A stretch of 64,000 nt of DNA from Harmothoe impar (lineage: Eukaryota; Annelida; Polychaeta; Phyllodocida; Polynoidae). Location of the stretch: positions 2,666,001 to 2,730,000 of the forward strand of contig OX381705.1 in the NCBI GenBank assembly GCA_947462335.1, in the 5' to 3' direction. Shown here one piece after another: positions 13,401-23,786 of the stretch. The first letter of the stretch is position 1; the number at the start of each line of letters is the position of its first letter. The translations under genes and the position numbers were made by a program. The notes beneath the pieces were generated by a model, which saw nothing but the letters and a program-made list of their open reading frames with translations, made no database searches and was not told where the DNA came from.

Positions 13401-14514
13401 GTTTATCTACCATGCCTCATGTGGGCTCTTTGTGCAGTATGTGCGGTGACATCCATCTTACTCCTTATTTTCCTTGGTATTAAACAAGTCAATGCCATTG
13501 ATATTTAGTAATCTGTAAAATCTAGATATGTTATACTTCTATAACCAATAAATGTGTAATATGGACAATATTTGCCGATGTATTCAATCAGAGAAACCTT
13601 TATCACATGATCTGTATCTGTACATTATGTCATATCAACAACTCCTGTAAATCCCATCCTTTAAGAGCGAAATATTTTGGGAAGTATTTTTCCTAACAAG
13701 GGGTTCATCTTAAAGGTGGGTTTTAATAAAGGAGGGGTTTACACTAGTTCTTATTGCTATGTTATATTGATGACAACCTGAACGTACATCCCAGTCATCT
13801 GGCAGTTGTTATAGGTTAACCTTGTGAAAGTTAGTGCTGTAGACTATACATCGATTATTTAGCCTGGGAAATCTATGAGTGGCCACAAAGGAGCAATAAA
13901 TCAATGGATGGGCACTGTCCAAGACAAGCAGGTTATGATCTGCTAGCTCCCTAGGTGTAACTTTATAAATTAGCTTAAGAGGCAAGTGCACAACCAGTTT
14001 ACGCTACATTCCATAAATATTTGTCTGAGAAAGCAGATTCCCCAAAGGCAACTTAGCAATATGATCCTTCTTACTCTGCCGTAAAGACTTAAAACAGTGC
14101 GCTCTGAGCTCAGAATGTAAATCGGTATGTCAGACATAACAGATAACATGAACTGGGCCCTACTTGTACTTCAAACACAGCCCTACAGCATCTTGATAGA
14201 GACGTCAGCCATCAGAGTGGGAGTAATCTTGATGGCTCAATTGATCCACAGCTCAATAACCCATCCTTACCTTAATAAACACTAAGTAGGGCTGAATAGG
14301 ACAAAGGTGCCGTGGCGTTATTTCAGAATGTTAAATATTAAATGAATATACATTACCAGGAAAACGGCTATAATTTTAATTATGAATCAAAATATATTTA
14401 AAAGTTTAAGCCCAGTTATTGCAGTCACGTCTAAGGGGATGAGCAGAAGAACCCAATAATTTAACTATCTGTAGAGGCTGGAGACTACTATTTCTACCAA
14501 ACACAAAAGCGTAG

Positions 14515-14645
14515 AAACTGCTCTGTGGAGGAGGGGATTATAAAGGTCTCTGTGTTAAGCCTCTCCACCATTCTCCCTGGAGCAGGAGGTAAATCTGTAC
14601 ATCTGATTTACTAGGTTAATCCCCTCTGTGTGTCTAGCTTTACTT
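14515..14645. other. Highly conserved TTATAAAG block, module A
   Basis: About 130 bp (ctctgtggaggaggggatta, taaaggtctctgtgttaagc, ...) differ from module B (22078-22208) at about two or three positions and from C (34990-35118) mainly in the middle. It includes a TATA-like TTATAAAG and a CCTC-TCTGT-GGAGG mini-hairpin. It could be a promoter or only the youngest part of the duplication. Confidence 0.3.
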
Positions 14646-15784
14646 GCTATGTCACTGGCCAAGGTTCACTAATGGGAATTGTCTTCCAGGCTGGGGCTGA
14701 TTGTGGATTGCCTATGTCTCCCCAATGCTAAAGGAGGGGTGTAGTATGCCATACAGTTAGTCCAGTGTATTTCTATGGCTCCTTATCATGGCACAATGTT
14801 ATATAACGTTAAAAACGTTATTTTGATAGCTGGGAATGACTGATGATTCTGTTGAGCTTAACACATCCATAGAATTTACGATGCCAGTTATTGATTGCCC
14901 TATTCGCTAACAGCCTTCTTATGTTTTCATCTAATTCTTTCTTTTTTTGAGATGTGAGATATTTTTTTCAGCCAAGTAGAAATACATAGTTTTACAGTCA
15001 GAACGATCAGTACGTAAGAACAAAAAAAAACAACTAAATGGTTACTGCACTATTATTTTGTCTTTGGAGTTGTTCCTTTCACATCATTTGCAGGAGTAAT
15101 ATAGCAAAAAAGCACTGGTTGTACAAACACTTCAGGACGTACAGTTTAAAAGCTCTACAGGTGTGCACTGAATCACCCACCACTGTAGGTGGAGGTACAT
15201 ACAGGTAGGTGTAGGGCAGGTTAGGGTGCTACAGGTGAGCTACAGGTGAGAGTAGTATCAAAGGGTAATCTGCACTTGGGAAGGACAGTTTATCAATATG
15301 ACAAGTTGAGGTACTGTTGAGGTACGTTATACTACACAGGATAAAGGTGGGGCCTGCCAAAGAAGGTGGTAGTTAGTGCCTTCCCTTTTATACCTTCCTT
15401 TTGGATACTTATTATAGCAGTAAGCCTAATCCATCTGAATTGCCTTATTCAGAATTGTACTTTAGTATTTTAGTTTCTGTTTGAATATATACTGCAATAT
15501 TAACGGAGGCCTGATCAACATAACAACATCTATGAACAATAAGTAAAAGTGTTTTCTCATGCTCAGATAAGATGCATCAACATTAGGGCTCGAGGGGAAA
15601 GATGTCAAAAGTTTAGAAAAGTCAATTGGAATTTTGCGTAGGAAATACTCAGGCTACCCTTCAGTCAAGGGCCCATCTCAAGTTTAAACGATTCATTTTG
15701 CTTAATATTTCTTAAGTAAAGAGGTGAACAATTCATGTAGCCCCTTACATATAGCTGAATGCAAAGGTATGAATGGCTATCAAA

Positions 15785-15892
15785 TAATCATCCCTCCCTG
15801 CTCCCTGCCTCCCTGCTTCCCTGCCTGCCCTCCAGCCTCCCTGCCGCCCTGCCTCCCTCCCTGCCTGCCTCCCTGCCTCCCCCCTCTCTCTG
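15785..15892. repeat. Pyrimidine-rich (cctccctgc)n tract, module A
   Basis: Irregular tandem cctccctgcctg units. The matching tracts in B (27185-27296) and C (36259-36370) differ in length and unit order. Open frames through it (poly Pro/Leu/Cys) are artefacts. Confidence 0.85.
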
Positions 15893-16660
15893 GACGAAAG
15901 CTCTGGATGAAAGCTAGCTCTGGACAAAAGCTCTAGACGAAAGCCATGCCTTGGACAATTTGCTCTGTATGATTTTATCAGAAAATAATATTTTGCTTAT
16001 GATGCGATTGATTCCCATTGAAAAATGGGCCCCTTGCCAACTCCCATGGACACAGTGAAGTGTTCCAGCTGCTGCTCTATCTCTGCTTCACTTAAAGGAC
16101 CAAAACATCAGAGCACATACCATCTCTCATTAACCTTTTTGGGTAAATTTTACACCTCTGTGGGCCTTTTACGTTGAATGATTAGAATGTTACAGAGGCA
16201 CTGACCAACCCCTGACCTGCTTCTGACCAGCTTTTGACCAGTCCTGACCATGCAGTAGCCCGCAACTATGCAAGGCCCACTGCCCACAGCTAGAGTCTCC
16301 TTTGATCGGTCATGAAGACTACATATTAGACTGACGGCGTGGTTGATTTGAGAATGTCCAGGGCACCTCCTGTCCTCCTGTCTGATTTCCTGGTCACAGA
16401 GGGCAGATACAATTGTACAAAGGGGACGAGGGTCATGATGTGTAAATAGAAGCTTTCAGTTCTACAGATCTATGTTCTTCTCAGTAGAACCCTGCAAAGT
16501 AAATACATATGTTAAGCTAGAGATGGGTTCAACGAGTAGCATCTGAATTTTCTTTATAGAAGAAAGATGTTTGATGAAAATTGAAAATCATAGTTAGATT
16601 TCCTCCTGCAATATCAACTTAGTCTGCTGGTCCTCAGAATGGGCATCATGTGTGTCCAGA

Positions 16661-16705
16661 AGTAGCTGTAATTAACTGGAATCAATTAAATCTTTGATTA
16701 ATCTG
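16661..16705. promoter_or_regulatory. AT-rich homeodomain/TCF-like core, second type, module A
   Basis: Fullest form of the core: CTGTAATTAACTGGAATCAA, then TTAAATCTTTGATTAATCTG. It contains TAATTA, ATCAAT, the TCF/LEF-type CTTTGAT and the paired/Otx-type palindrome GATTAATC within 45 bp. B (28070) is identical across this core; C (37116) has lost the middle. Site names are by consensus only. Confidence 0.45.
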
Positions 16706-18972
16706 TCCTATTAAAACTTGGTGCAGATTCTGTGCTCCGGTAAATACCTCCCTGGTATCTCAGATATGGGTGATTGAAGAGCATTATATCCATTATGATT
16801 TACCCATTATCATTGCTCATCAAGGACGTTCTGAAGACGCCGTGGGGACATTCACTGCTTTAATGTTACATCCATATCTAATCTTTAAAGGATATAGATT
16901 AATGTTGTATATCAGTTTGACATATTCCTTTTCTTAGAAAATCCTTATTTAATTTCCCCTTCTTTTATCATATCCTTATTATATTTCCCCTAGTCTGCAA
17001 ACACACATCAACCACGGTATGTTTACTCCGTATGTATGTGGCTCAATAGCCACCGTTCTGCCTCCCGCTCACCCATGTCACCCAGCCTGCTGAGGGCACA
17101 ATTCACAGCAGGTTCCAATCTGTCCTGGTACCCAAGGCAATTTAAAGTGGGTCGGGGAGTTGGATTTAGAGACAGATGTGCTTATCTAGTCCCTACCAAT
17201 AAATAAGTGGTTGGGTTATTAGTTTATTGCAGTTCCAAAATCGTTGCATCCTTCCAGGAACTTCCTTTCACCTTGATCAATTATTTTTTCTTGATTAAAA
17301 GGTTTTGGTGCTACATCCGATGAAATGGTGGGTTTAGTTTGCCGAGAGATGGGAAGAGTTGTAATCTGAATTTAACAGAAGGTCTGATGGGAAAAGGTTG
17401 CAGCTGCTTATTGTTCGTAATGCATTTTTTTCATCAGTCCACCTCTTGGGCATGAGTAGCTGTAGCAATTTCATTCCATATAGTCTGCTCTGATGGTAGA
17501 GCTTCATTTTATAGGTGTGTGATTGGTGAATATGAACAGTCCAAATCACATTTATTTATTTAATGATAAAAGACCCCCTTTTTCAAAGAGTGAGGAGATC
17601 CGGATTAGTATGTATAGGATGAGTACACTAGTAATGCAGTGCTAGACTGGCCCTGTGGAGCTGGGATTGTCTGACAGTGTAGGGCACCCAGGTGTAGAAT
17701 CTCCCTGCACTGCATTCTGATGCCTCCTCCAGTATTGCGCCCAACCTATAAGATACTTGAGCTGCATATTATGAACTAGGCAAGGATGGTTTTGATGTGT
17801 ACAGGACAACTATAAGTGAACTGTAGCTGGGTCTCTCTTCTTGGATGACGATATTCTTTGCTTCACTGAATCAGCATTTATGCTTTTAAAGATATATTTA
17901 ACTCCTGCTTTGGTATTCCTGTTTCAAAATACTACTGGCCCTTGGGAAAACCTATAGAAGATTGGACAACCAAATGGAATTAGAGAATCTGAAGGAGTAT
18001 TCATACTGGCTAGTCGGATGTCTTCGTGCAGGGGGGTGGGGAACTTCAATCTCACAAAGTACAGCGTTCAGGAAACACAGCTGTGGCCCTTTTGTTATCC
18101 TTCTCCCAATGTGTTAATTGGATTAGGCCTTAAAACGATTAACTTGATATCAGTCCACACGTGTGTTATGTGGGGGAAGATAAAGATTGCTGGTGCTGTG
18201 GATATGCTGACTATTATGTATGCAAGGCATGAATTTATAAGAAATAATGGTCTTTCCACAACTATTAAAAGATAATTGTGACCATCAAAAGGTCATTAGT
18301 GGTTGGTTTCACATACTCATTATCTTCTAGTATGTCTTCTCGACTTCAAGAATGGGGTCTTATCTTAAGAAATTGGTTCCAGCATTAGGTATGTACATAT
18401 TTACACATTGTATATCCCGAGAAAGAGCTTAATTCATAAAAGGCAAAGATGAGAAATGTGAAAAATATCTAGCTGCAGCTCATCCACTGCAATGATTAAC
18501 AGGAGGTACAATAACTACATCAGTTCCACCCAGGAGTTTCCTAATCTATGCTAATCTCTCCCTCAGGGTGTGAGGGATCGGGTTCAATAGTTTCCCTGCA
18601 TACCACAGTGCTAGCCGGCTTGTTGATTGTAAATATCTAATTAGCCACCTGACTGCCATCCATTTGTTGAGGCATGATTAGTTTGCACGTTCTGCGACGC
18701 AAACATGTAATCATTATGTTTTATGTAAACTTCTACTCAGCTATCTATCAGTTATTAGGGAAGCTGAAGGGTAAGAACACATTCATGAGCTCCGCCTGGC
18801 ATTCAGTTTTATCCGTTGTCATTATGTCACAACTGAATCTAATTAACCTAGATCAGAGAGAAGTGAAGACATTTCAGTAGGCATCCTCATAAAGGGTTTT
18901 GTGATGTTCTAATCACAGCTTGACAAAGAACAATACCAACCCAATTATATTCCGAGGGGAAATAAAAATAAC

Positions 18973-19064
18973 TCAAACATCATTAATTTGTGGTAAATGA
19001 TTAAGGTTGGTGAGACCACAAGCTGTGACACTTCACATCATGTTAAATCAGTCAGAGGCACCTC
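18973..19064. other. 92-bp element conserved between modules A and D
   Basis: Contains GTAAATGATTAAGGTTGGTG and ACCACAAGCTGTGACAC, ending at AGTCAGAGGCACCTC. The D copy (49668-49757) differs at about six positions by eye, although most A-D similarity elsewhere is far lower. B and C keep only the right end (about 30680, 38918). A conserved functional site or a later gene-conversion patch could explain this. Confidence 0.4.
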
Positions 19065-19461
19065 ATGAGTGCTGCAGGTTCTGCCATCCTTGATACTATT
19101 TTCTATCCATGAACTAGACTTTAGTTGGCAGATGTATATCTTCCTCAAACAAGATTTCCTTTCATCCCAATTATTTGCTCAATGCTACTTTTTAGCAGTA
19201 TACTTGGGTTTCAACTGAGGACTCTAAGGACCCTCAGACAGAACAATGGAGGATAGAGGTCACTGTTGGATGCTAGCATCGTAAAGAATGACTGACCACA
19301 TCATATAATCGTCTGCATGTATTTGTTATTTTTACTGCTGCACAAGGACTGCCATAACTTTAGCTAAATCTACGTTGCAAAAAGACGTCCTGGTTCCACA
19401 TTCCAATAAGGAGTAGGAGGGAAGAGCTTTTCTGTGTCCACCCGACAACTGTGTCTGAAGG

Positions 19462-20292
19462 TAGTAGTAGTAGTAAAGTTTTGAAACCGACAGGGCAATC
19501 GAGGCAACGTGCGGCCGCAAGGCCGCGTTGTTGCCTGCCCTGTCGGCAGGACCTATACCCGAACTAAAGTCGGCGATCCTGGGACAACATCGTTCATCCG
19601 GTAGTAGTGGTAGCATCATCGTTGGTCCGCACGCAGTCGTCCAGTCGTCGCGCCAGGGAGCCAGGAGGGGGGTTCTTGATGCAGGGGGTCGCTTCTCCTC
19701 GTACTTGTCCGCTTGAAGTCTTGGACTTGGATCGTACTTGTTCTGCATCCGTCACCGTGTCGTGCGTAGACGTCGTCGTGTCGGGTCCAGGCCGGGGCGT
19801 CCGCGCTGCAGGGGGTCACTTCTCCACGTACTCGTCCGAAGGTGGCATCACGGACCTGGGTCGTACTTGTTCTGCAAAGCAATACACCTTAAAAAAAAAG
19901 GGGGAATTCCGAGCGTATCATTGGAATACTTCTCGGGCTAGCCCAGTGGGTAGCTTGGGTTATTTATATTGGAACAAAGGGAAACCCGGGTGGGTTACAG
20001 TGTGTACCCTGTGAGGGGTGGTGTGAAAAAAAAAGGGAAGGCCCCAATGTCAGGCAGGGGTAAAGGTAGTTATGGTTATTGTAGACAGGACATACAAAAC
20101 ATTGAACATAAAAAATGCCGTAGCTCCTAGTAGGTATTTAGTGGTTTTTTGATTTTATTTTTGAGATTTTCTGTACCTATAACGCCAGCGAGCACGTGTA
20201 CTCCTGGCAACATGAAATAACGAGATCCAGGGGAAGGTATGTACAAAGCACTGGGTGCGAGTCTTCCCCTGGGAATAGGAAGTTTCCACGTG
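19462..20292 (-). mobile_element. Retroposon-like insertion in module A, 11-bp TSD
   Basis: Absent from B and C at the matching point (31095 and 39335). The target duplication GTGTCTGAAGG is at 19451-19461 and 20293-20303. One end is a (TAG)n microsatellite running into TAAAG. Read on the minus strand this would be a (CTA)n 3' tail, typical of non-LTR LINE/SINE insertions, hence the tentative strand. Two internal partial repeats start with 'gcagggggtc' (19680 and 19808). No reverse-transcriptase frame is seen, so it is non-autonomous or 5'-truncated. Confidence 0.6.
19487..19546. other. Strong three-part hairpin near the end of the retroposon
   Basis: Stems CCGACAGGGCA/TGCCCTGTCGG (11 bp), GGCAAC/GTTGCC (6 bp) and GCGGCC/GGCCGC (6 bp) are nested around a GCAA tetraloop at 19517-19520. 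On the plus-strand RNA that loop is GNRA class. The small internal loops are ATCGA, GT and GTT-side bases. It would make a very stable RNA or DNA foldback. Confidence 0.75.
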
Positions 20293-20640
20293 GTGTCTGA
20301 AGGTTATAATGAATGAGCTACCCACTCCCTGATATCTCTGTACTACCTTTTTAAGTCACTTGAAATGTGTCAGCTTTAGATCATCTTTCAGCTGCCACAT
20401 CCTGCCATGTTATGACCCATGAGGCAGGAAGCTGTCAGAAACCACTCCAGGGTGTATTATATAGAGTGATGAACCTGTCAGGGGCATCTGTAGATGTAGT
20501 GTGGGTAAGATAAAAGGGTTGATGTAAGGGAGAGGTGAAGGACAGCAGTAAAATATAATATATAGAAACAATGGAGGAATGAAACATTGAAGTAGATTGT
20601 TATGTGTGCAGATAGACTCTCATAGTCTATGTGACTATAA

Positions 20641-20789
20641 AATGGATCGACGCGCTAAACCTCATGTTGGACTGTGAGTAAGAGGTGCTGCCCCCTAGTG
20701 GGTATAGATTGAACCTCTGCCTGCTGGTGAGTGACCGCGGGCAGTGGTGAGGTGGACAGCGTCCGAGCAACATCGGTGAAATTTATCTG
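20641..20789. other. Spacer between modules A and B
   Basis: I see no gene and no counterpart elsewhere in the window. Module B similarity begins in the 'acagatcacctcctcagtta' stretch near 20795, so B lacks the first ~700 bp present in A and C. Confidence 0.4.
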
Positions 20790-21005
20790 AATATACAGAT
20801 CACCTCCTCAGTTACCTCTTTTAGGGGAGATAGAATTGTAAAGGCAGTAAATAGGCCAGGAGACAGCATCAGGTTCAAGAGTCTCTTTCTAGACTTGTAT
20901 TCACTACGAAACTAAGATTCTAGAAGGGAATCTTGATAAAAATATAATTGAAAGGCCTCTTTTAGTCTGCTGATGCACAGTCCTGGTTTAATGACATTTT
21001 AGCAT

Positions 21006-21055
21006 TGGTTGTAATTAACTATAATCCATCAAATCTCGAATCAATCAATGCTAAG
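21006..21055. promoter_or_regulatory. AT-rich core, first type, module B
   Basis: GTTGTAATTAACTATAATCC, then ATCAAATCTCGAATCAATC. It keeps TAATTA and ATCAAT-type sites and pairs with 12371 and 32891. Confidence 0.35.
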
Positions 21056-21271
21056 CTGGATGAAGATTGTGTGCTGTAGGAAGAAAATGATACCAGAATA
21101 AGTTGGATAGCATTGTATCAGCTTTAAAAATGAGGAAAACCTTCTGCCTGATACACAAAGAGCCCCGAGGATTAAAATGAGGATATCAATAAGGAAGGCT
21201 CCAGGTAACATCCATCCAATCTGCTCTCATAATGGATCTGCTGTAAACTAGAAGAGAAGCCAAACAGTTGA

Positions 21272-21372
21272 GCTACTCTGTGAGCTGCTCTGTGAGCTGC
21301 TGCAAGTGCTGCTCTATGAGCTGCTCTGTGAGCTGCTCAGTTAGTTGCTGTGTGAGCTGCTCTGTGTGCTGT
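21272..21372 (-). repeat. 12-bp minisatellite, inverted relative to modules A and C
   Basis: Units of gagctgctctgt are the reverse complement of the cacagagcagct units at 13380 (A) and 33818 (C). Here they directly abut the 'ttgatattt(g)gtaatctg' landmark. Module B has therefore had an inversion with loss of about 0.7 kb at this spot. Confidence 0.7.
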
Positions 21373-22077
21373 TGATATTTGGTAATCTGTAAAATCTAAA
21401 TATGTTATACTTCTATAACCAGTTACAATAAATGTGTAATATGGACAATATTTTCCTGCCAAGGGGTTTGTCTTAAAGGTGGGTTTTAATATAGGAGGGG
21501 TTCACACTAGTTCTGATGACAACCTGAACATACATCATGGTCATTTAGCAGATAAGGTTTAGGCTATGCTTGTAAGATTAAGTGCTGTGTGCCCTACATG
21601 GATTATTTAGCCTGGGAGTGGCCACAAATTAGCAATACATCAATGGTTGGAGACTGCCCAAGACAAGCATGGTATAATCTACCAGATCTACCAGTTTTCA
21701 TACCTTAGTTCTCAGGACGCAGAAGGCAACTAGCAATATAGTTTCCAACAGATGGTAGAACATTGCACTCTGAGCTTAAGATGTAATTCCATATGTCAGA
21801 TATAATTTATTGAACCATGCCTTACTTGTACTTCCAATACAGGACTGCAGTATCTTGATACAGAGGTCAGATTAGGAGTAATCCTGACGGCTCAATTGAT
21901 CCACAGCCCAATAACCCATCCTTACCTTATGAAAACTGAGTAGGGCTCAGTAGTTGCAGTCACATCTCAGTAGATTAGCAGAAGAAACCTACTATCTAAC
22001 ACCATTAACTACCCTACCAGGGGAACTAACTAGCTGTAGATAAGACTACCTTTTCTACCAACCACAGAAGTATTTAA

Positions 22078-22208
22078 ACCTCTCTGTGGAGGAGGGGATT
22101 ATAAAGGTCTCTGTGTTAAGCCTCTCCACCATTCTCCCTGCAGCAGGGGGTAAATCTGTACATCTGATTTACTAGGTTAATCCCCTCTGTGTGTCTAGCT
22201 TTACAACT
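22078..22208. other. Highly conserved TTATAAAG block, module B
   Basis: Near-identical to 14515-14645 in module A. See that entry. Confidence 0.3.
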
Positions 22209-22749
22209 ACTATGTTACTGGCCAAGGTTCACCAATGGGAATTGTCTTAAGGACTTCCAGGCTGAGGCTTATTGTGGATTGCCTATGTCTCCCCAATGCT
22301 AAAGGAGTGGTGTAGTATGCCATACAGTTAGTCCAGTGTATTTCTATGGCTCCTTATCATGGCACAATGTTAGATAACGTTAAACCCGTTATTTTAATAG
22401 CTGGGAATGACTGATGATTCTGTTGAGCTAAACACATCCATAGAATTTACGATTCAAGTTATTGATCGCCCTATTCGCTAACAGCCTTCTTATGTTTTCA
22501 TCTAATTCTTTCTGTTTTTGAGATGTGAGATATTTTTTTCAGCCGAGTCGAAATACATAGTTTTACAGTCAGAAGGATAGGTACGTAAGAACCAAAACTC
22601 CATACTAAATGGTTACTGGACTATCATTTTGTCTTTGGAGTTGTTCTTTTCACATCATTTGCAAGAGATAATATTGCAAAGAAAGCACTGGTTATACAAA
22701 CACATCAGGACGTACGGTTTAAAGGCTCTACATAGCCAATATAGCCTCT

Positions 22750-22778
22750 GGCCATCTGCCTTATAAAGGCAGATGGCC
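22750..22778. other. Perfect 13-bp hairpin at the 3' end of the Crypton-like element
   Basis: GGCCATCTGCCTT and AAGGCAGATGGCC are exact complements around a 3-nt ATA loop, 17 bp inside the left boundary. It could be a recombinase-binding site or a transcript end structure. Confidence 0.8.
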
Positions 22779-22781
22779 CTC

Positions 22782-22793
22782 GGGCTGGTACGT
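22782..22793. repeat. Subterminal direct repeat, left copy
   Basis: GGGCTGGTACGT here and GGGCTGGTATGT at 26500-26511 match at 11 of 12 positions in the same orientation. Short subterminal direct repeats are expected for elements that leave as circles through a tyrosine recombinase; that role is inferred. Confidence 0.45.
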
Positions 22794-22824
22794 CCCATAT
22801 GTGACCCTATCACGCAATACAATA

Positions 22825-22830
22825 TTTATT
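22825..22830 (-). terminator. AATAAA poly(A) signal of the recombinase gene
   Basis: AATAAA on the minus strand, about 44 bases after the stop codon at 22874-22876. Confidence 0.55.
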
Positions 22831-22873
22831 ACACTAGACCGAGGACATTATCAATAAAATAAGTCAATAAAAG

Positions 22874-23786
22874 CTATTTTACTATTTTTTGTTCCCCTCG
22901 TCTTCTTCGCTTCCAACTCCATGTGGCTCTCGGTGGAGGGGAGGCCGTCAACGCTAGGTGACCCGCACGGGCTGAGGCCTGCCTGACACGCAGCTCTTCG
23001 CTTTCATCGTTCATTATGTCGGATAGGAGCTGCTGCTGGGGCATGGAAGAAGTACAATAGTTAATTACACTGTTGATATTCTCATGTCCTGAAGCCTGGC
23101 AAATCATTGTATCTGGAACACCAGCGTGGTACAAGCGAGACATCATGGTTTTCCTTATTGTGTGGCCGGCTATGCGCCCTGCCAGCTCTCCGTCCGCTGC
23201 TATATCTGACATCAAGTCGCCGAGGGAATTTTTCCCCATCTTTTGAACCATGTAGCAGACCTCTTCATCTAGTGTGCATCTGGGTTTGACTACAAGGAAC
23301 AATGCAGAATATGCATTACACATATCTACGGGCCGTTTAGCCAAATAGAGCTCCCATAACTTCAGTATGCATCTTTCTGTGCCAGTCGACCACACCTTGG
23401 GAGGAAATTGACGAGGCTCACCGTCGCCGTTCCTGGTCTTTGTGGCCTTCTCATTCCACTCGATATACCTGCGACCATCATCTCCCGTGAGTATTTCCAA
23501 GTCGCCAAGAAGGCATTGACGAGCCTCATGGCGAGCCCTCCAGCCATACGTTGTTCCCATAATGTAAAATATGGTTCTCTGAAGAATGCAAGGGGTGGAG
23601 GCTCTGAGGGCTCCATTCCCCCAGCATTTCTGCAACTTGACACTGTCCATTGGGATACAGCGGTTAGGCTTATTCCCCATGCCTTTCCTCTTCAATACTC
23701 CTTTTCTGGTCTTGAGCACACCTTTTGTGGACTGGAATTCAGTATGCTTCATGATGTCCCAAGGATAGCCTTCATCTCGGAGACGC
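22874..23786 (-). CDS. Crypton-like tyrosine recombinase, exon 3 (catalytic domain)
   Basis: Last exon, 304 codons after the splice. The acceptor TTCTTCCTTTTCAG precedes 23786. The first base G completes the codon left open by exon 2 (AG+G, Arg), so phases agree. In the numbering of the frame beginning at 23827, the motif TTYGWRARHEAR holds the first catalytic Arg (R97 or R99). A Lys follows in KATKTR (about 130), then HTIR (H222, R225), GHENIN (H248) and the candidate nucleophile in VINY (Y257). This R-K-HxxR-H-Y set is that of tyrosine recombinases. The 'HAGVPDTMICQASGHENINS' style matches the Crypton-derived DUF3504 family. The tail is basic (KRRRR). The product would cut and rejoin DNA through a 3'-phosphotyrosine link to move the element. 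Confidence 0.8.

Larger units (their letters stand above)
11466..20640. repeat. Module A of the ~8-kb tandem array
   Basis: Aligns nearly end to end with B and C. Examples (A/B/C): 'taggggagataga' 12188/20819/32708; 'aatctgtaaaatcta' 13510/21395/34075; 'tggaggaggggattataaag' 14526/22086/35001; 'ccccctttttcaaagagtga' 17573/29196/38043; 'caaggactgcc' 19342/30973/39212 (approximate); 'gctgtcagaaaccactcca' 20431/31221/39465. It starts where similarity to C begins (11481 with 32001). No protein-coding exon was recognised. Confidence 0.8.

Noticed and set aside
19332..20014. Overlapping Arg/Ser/Gly-rich frames
   Set aside because: They lie in the GC-rich retroposon on several frames at once, which is a composition effect.
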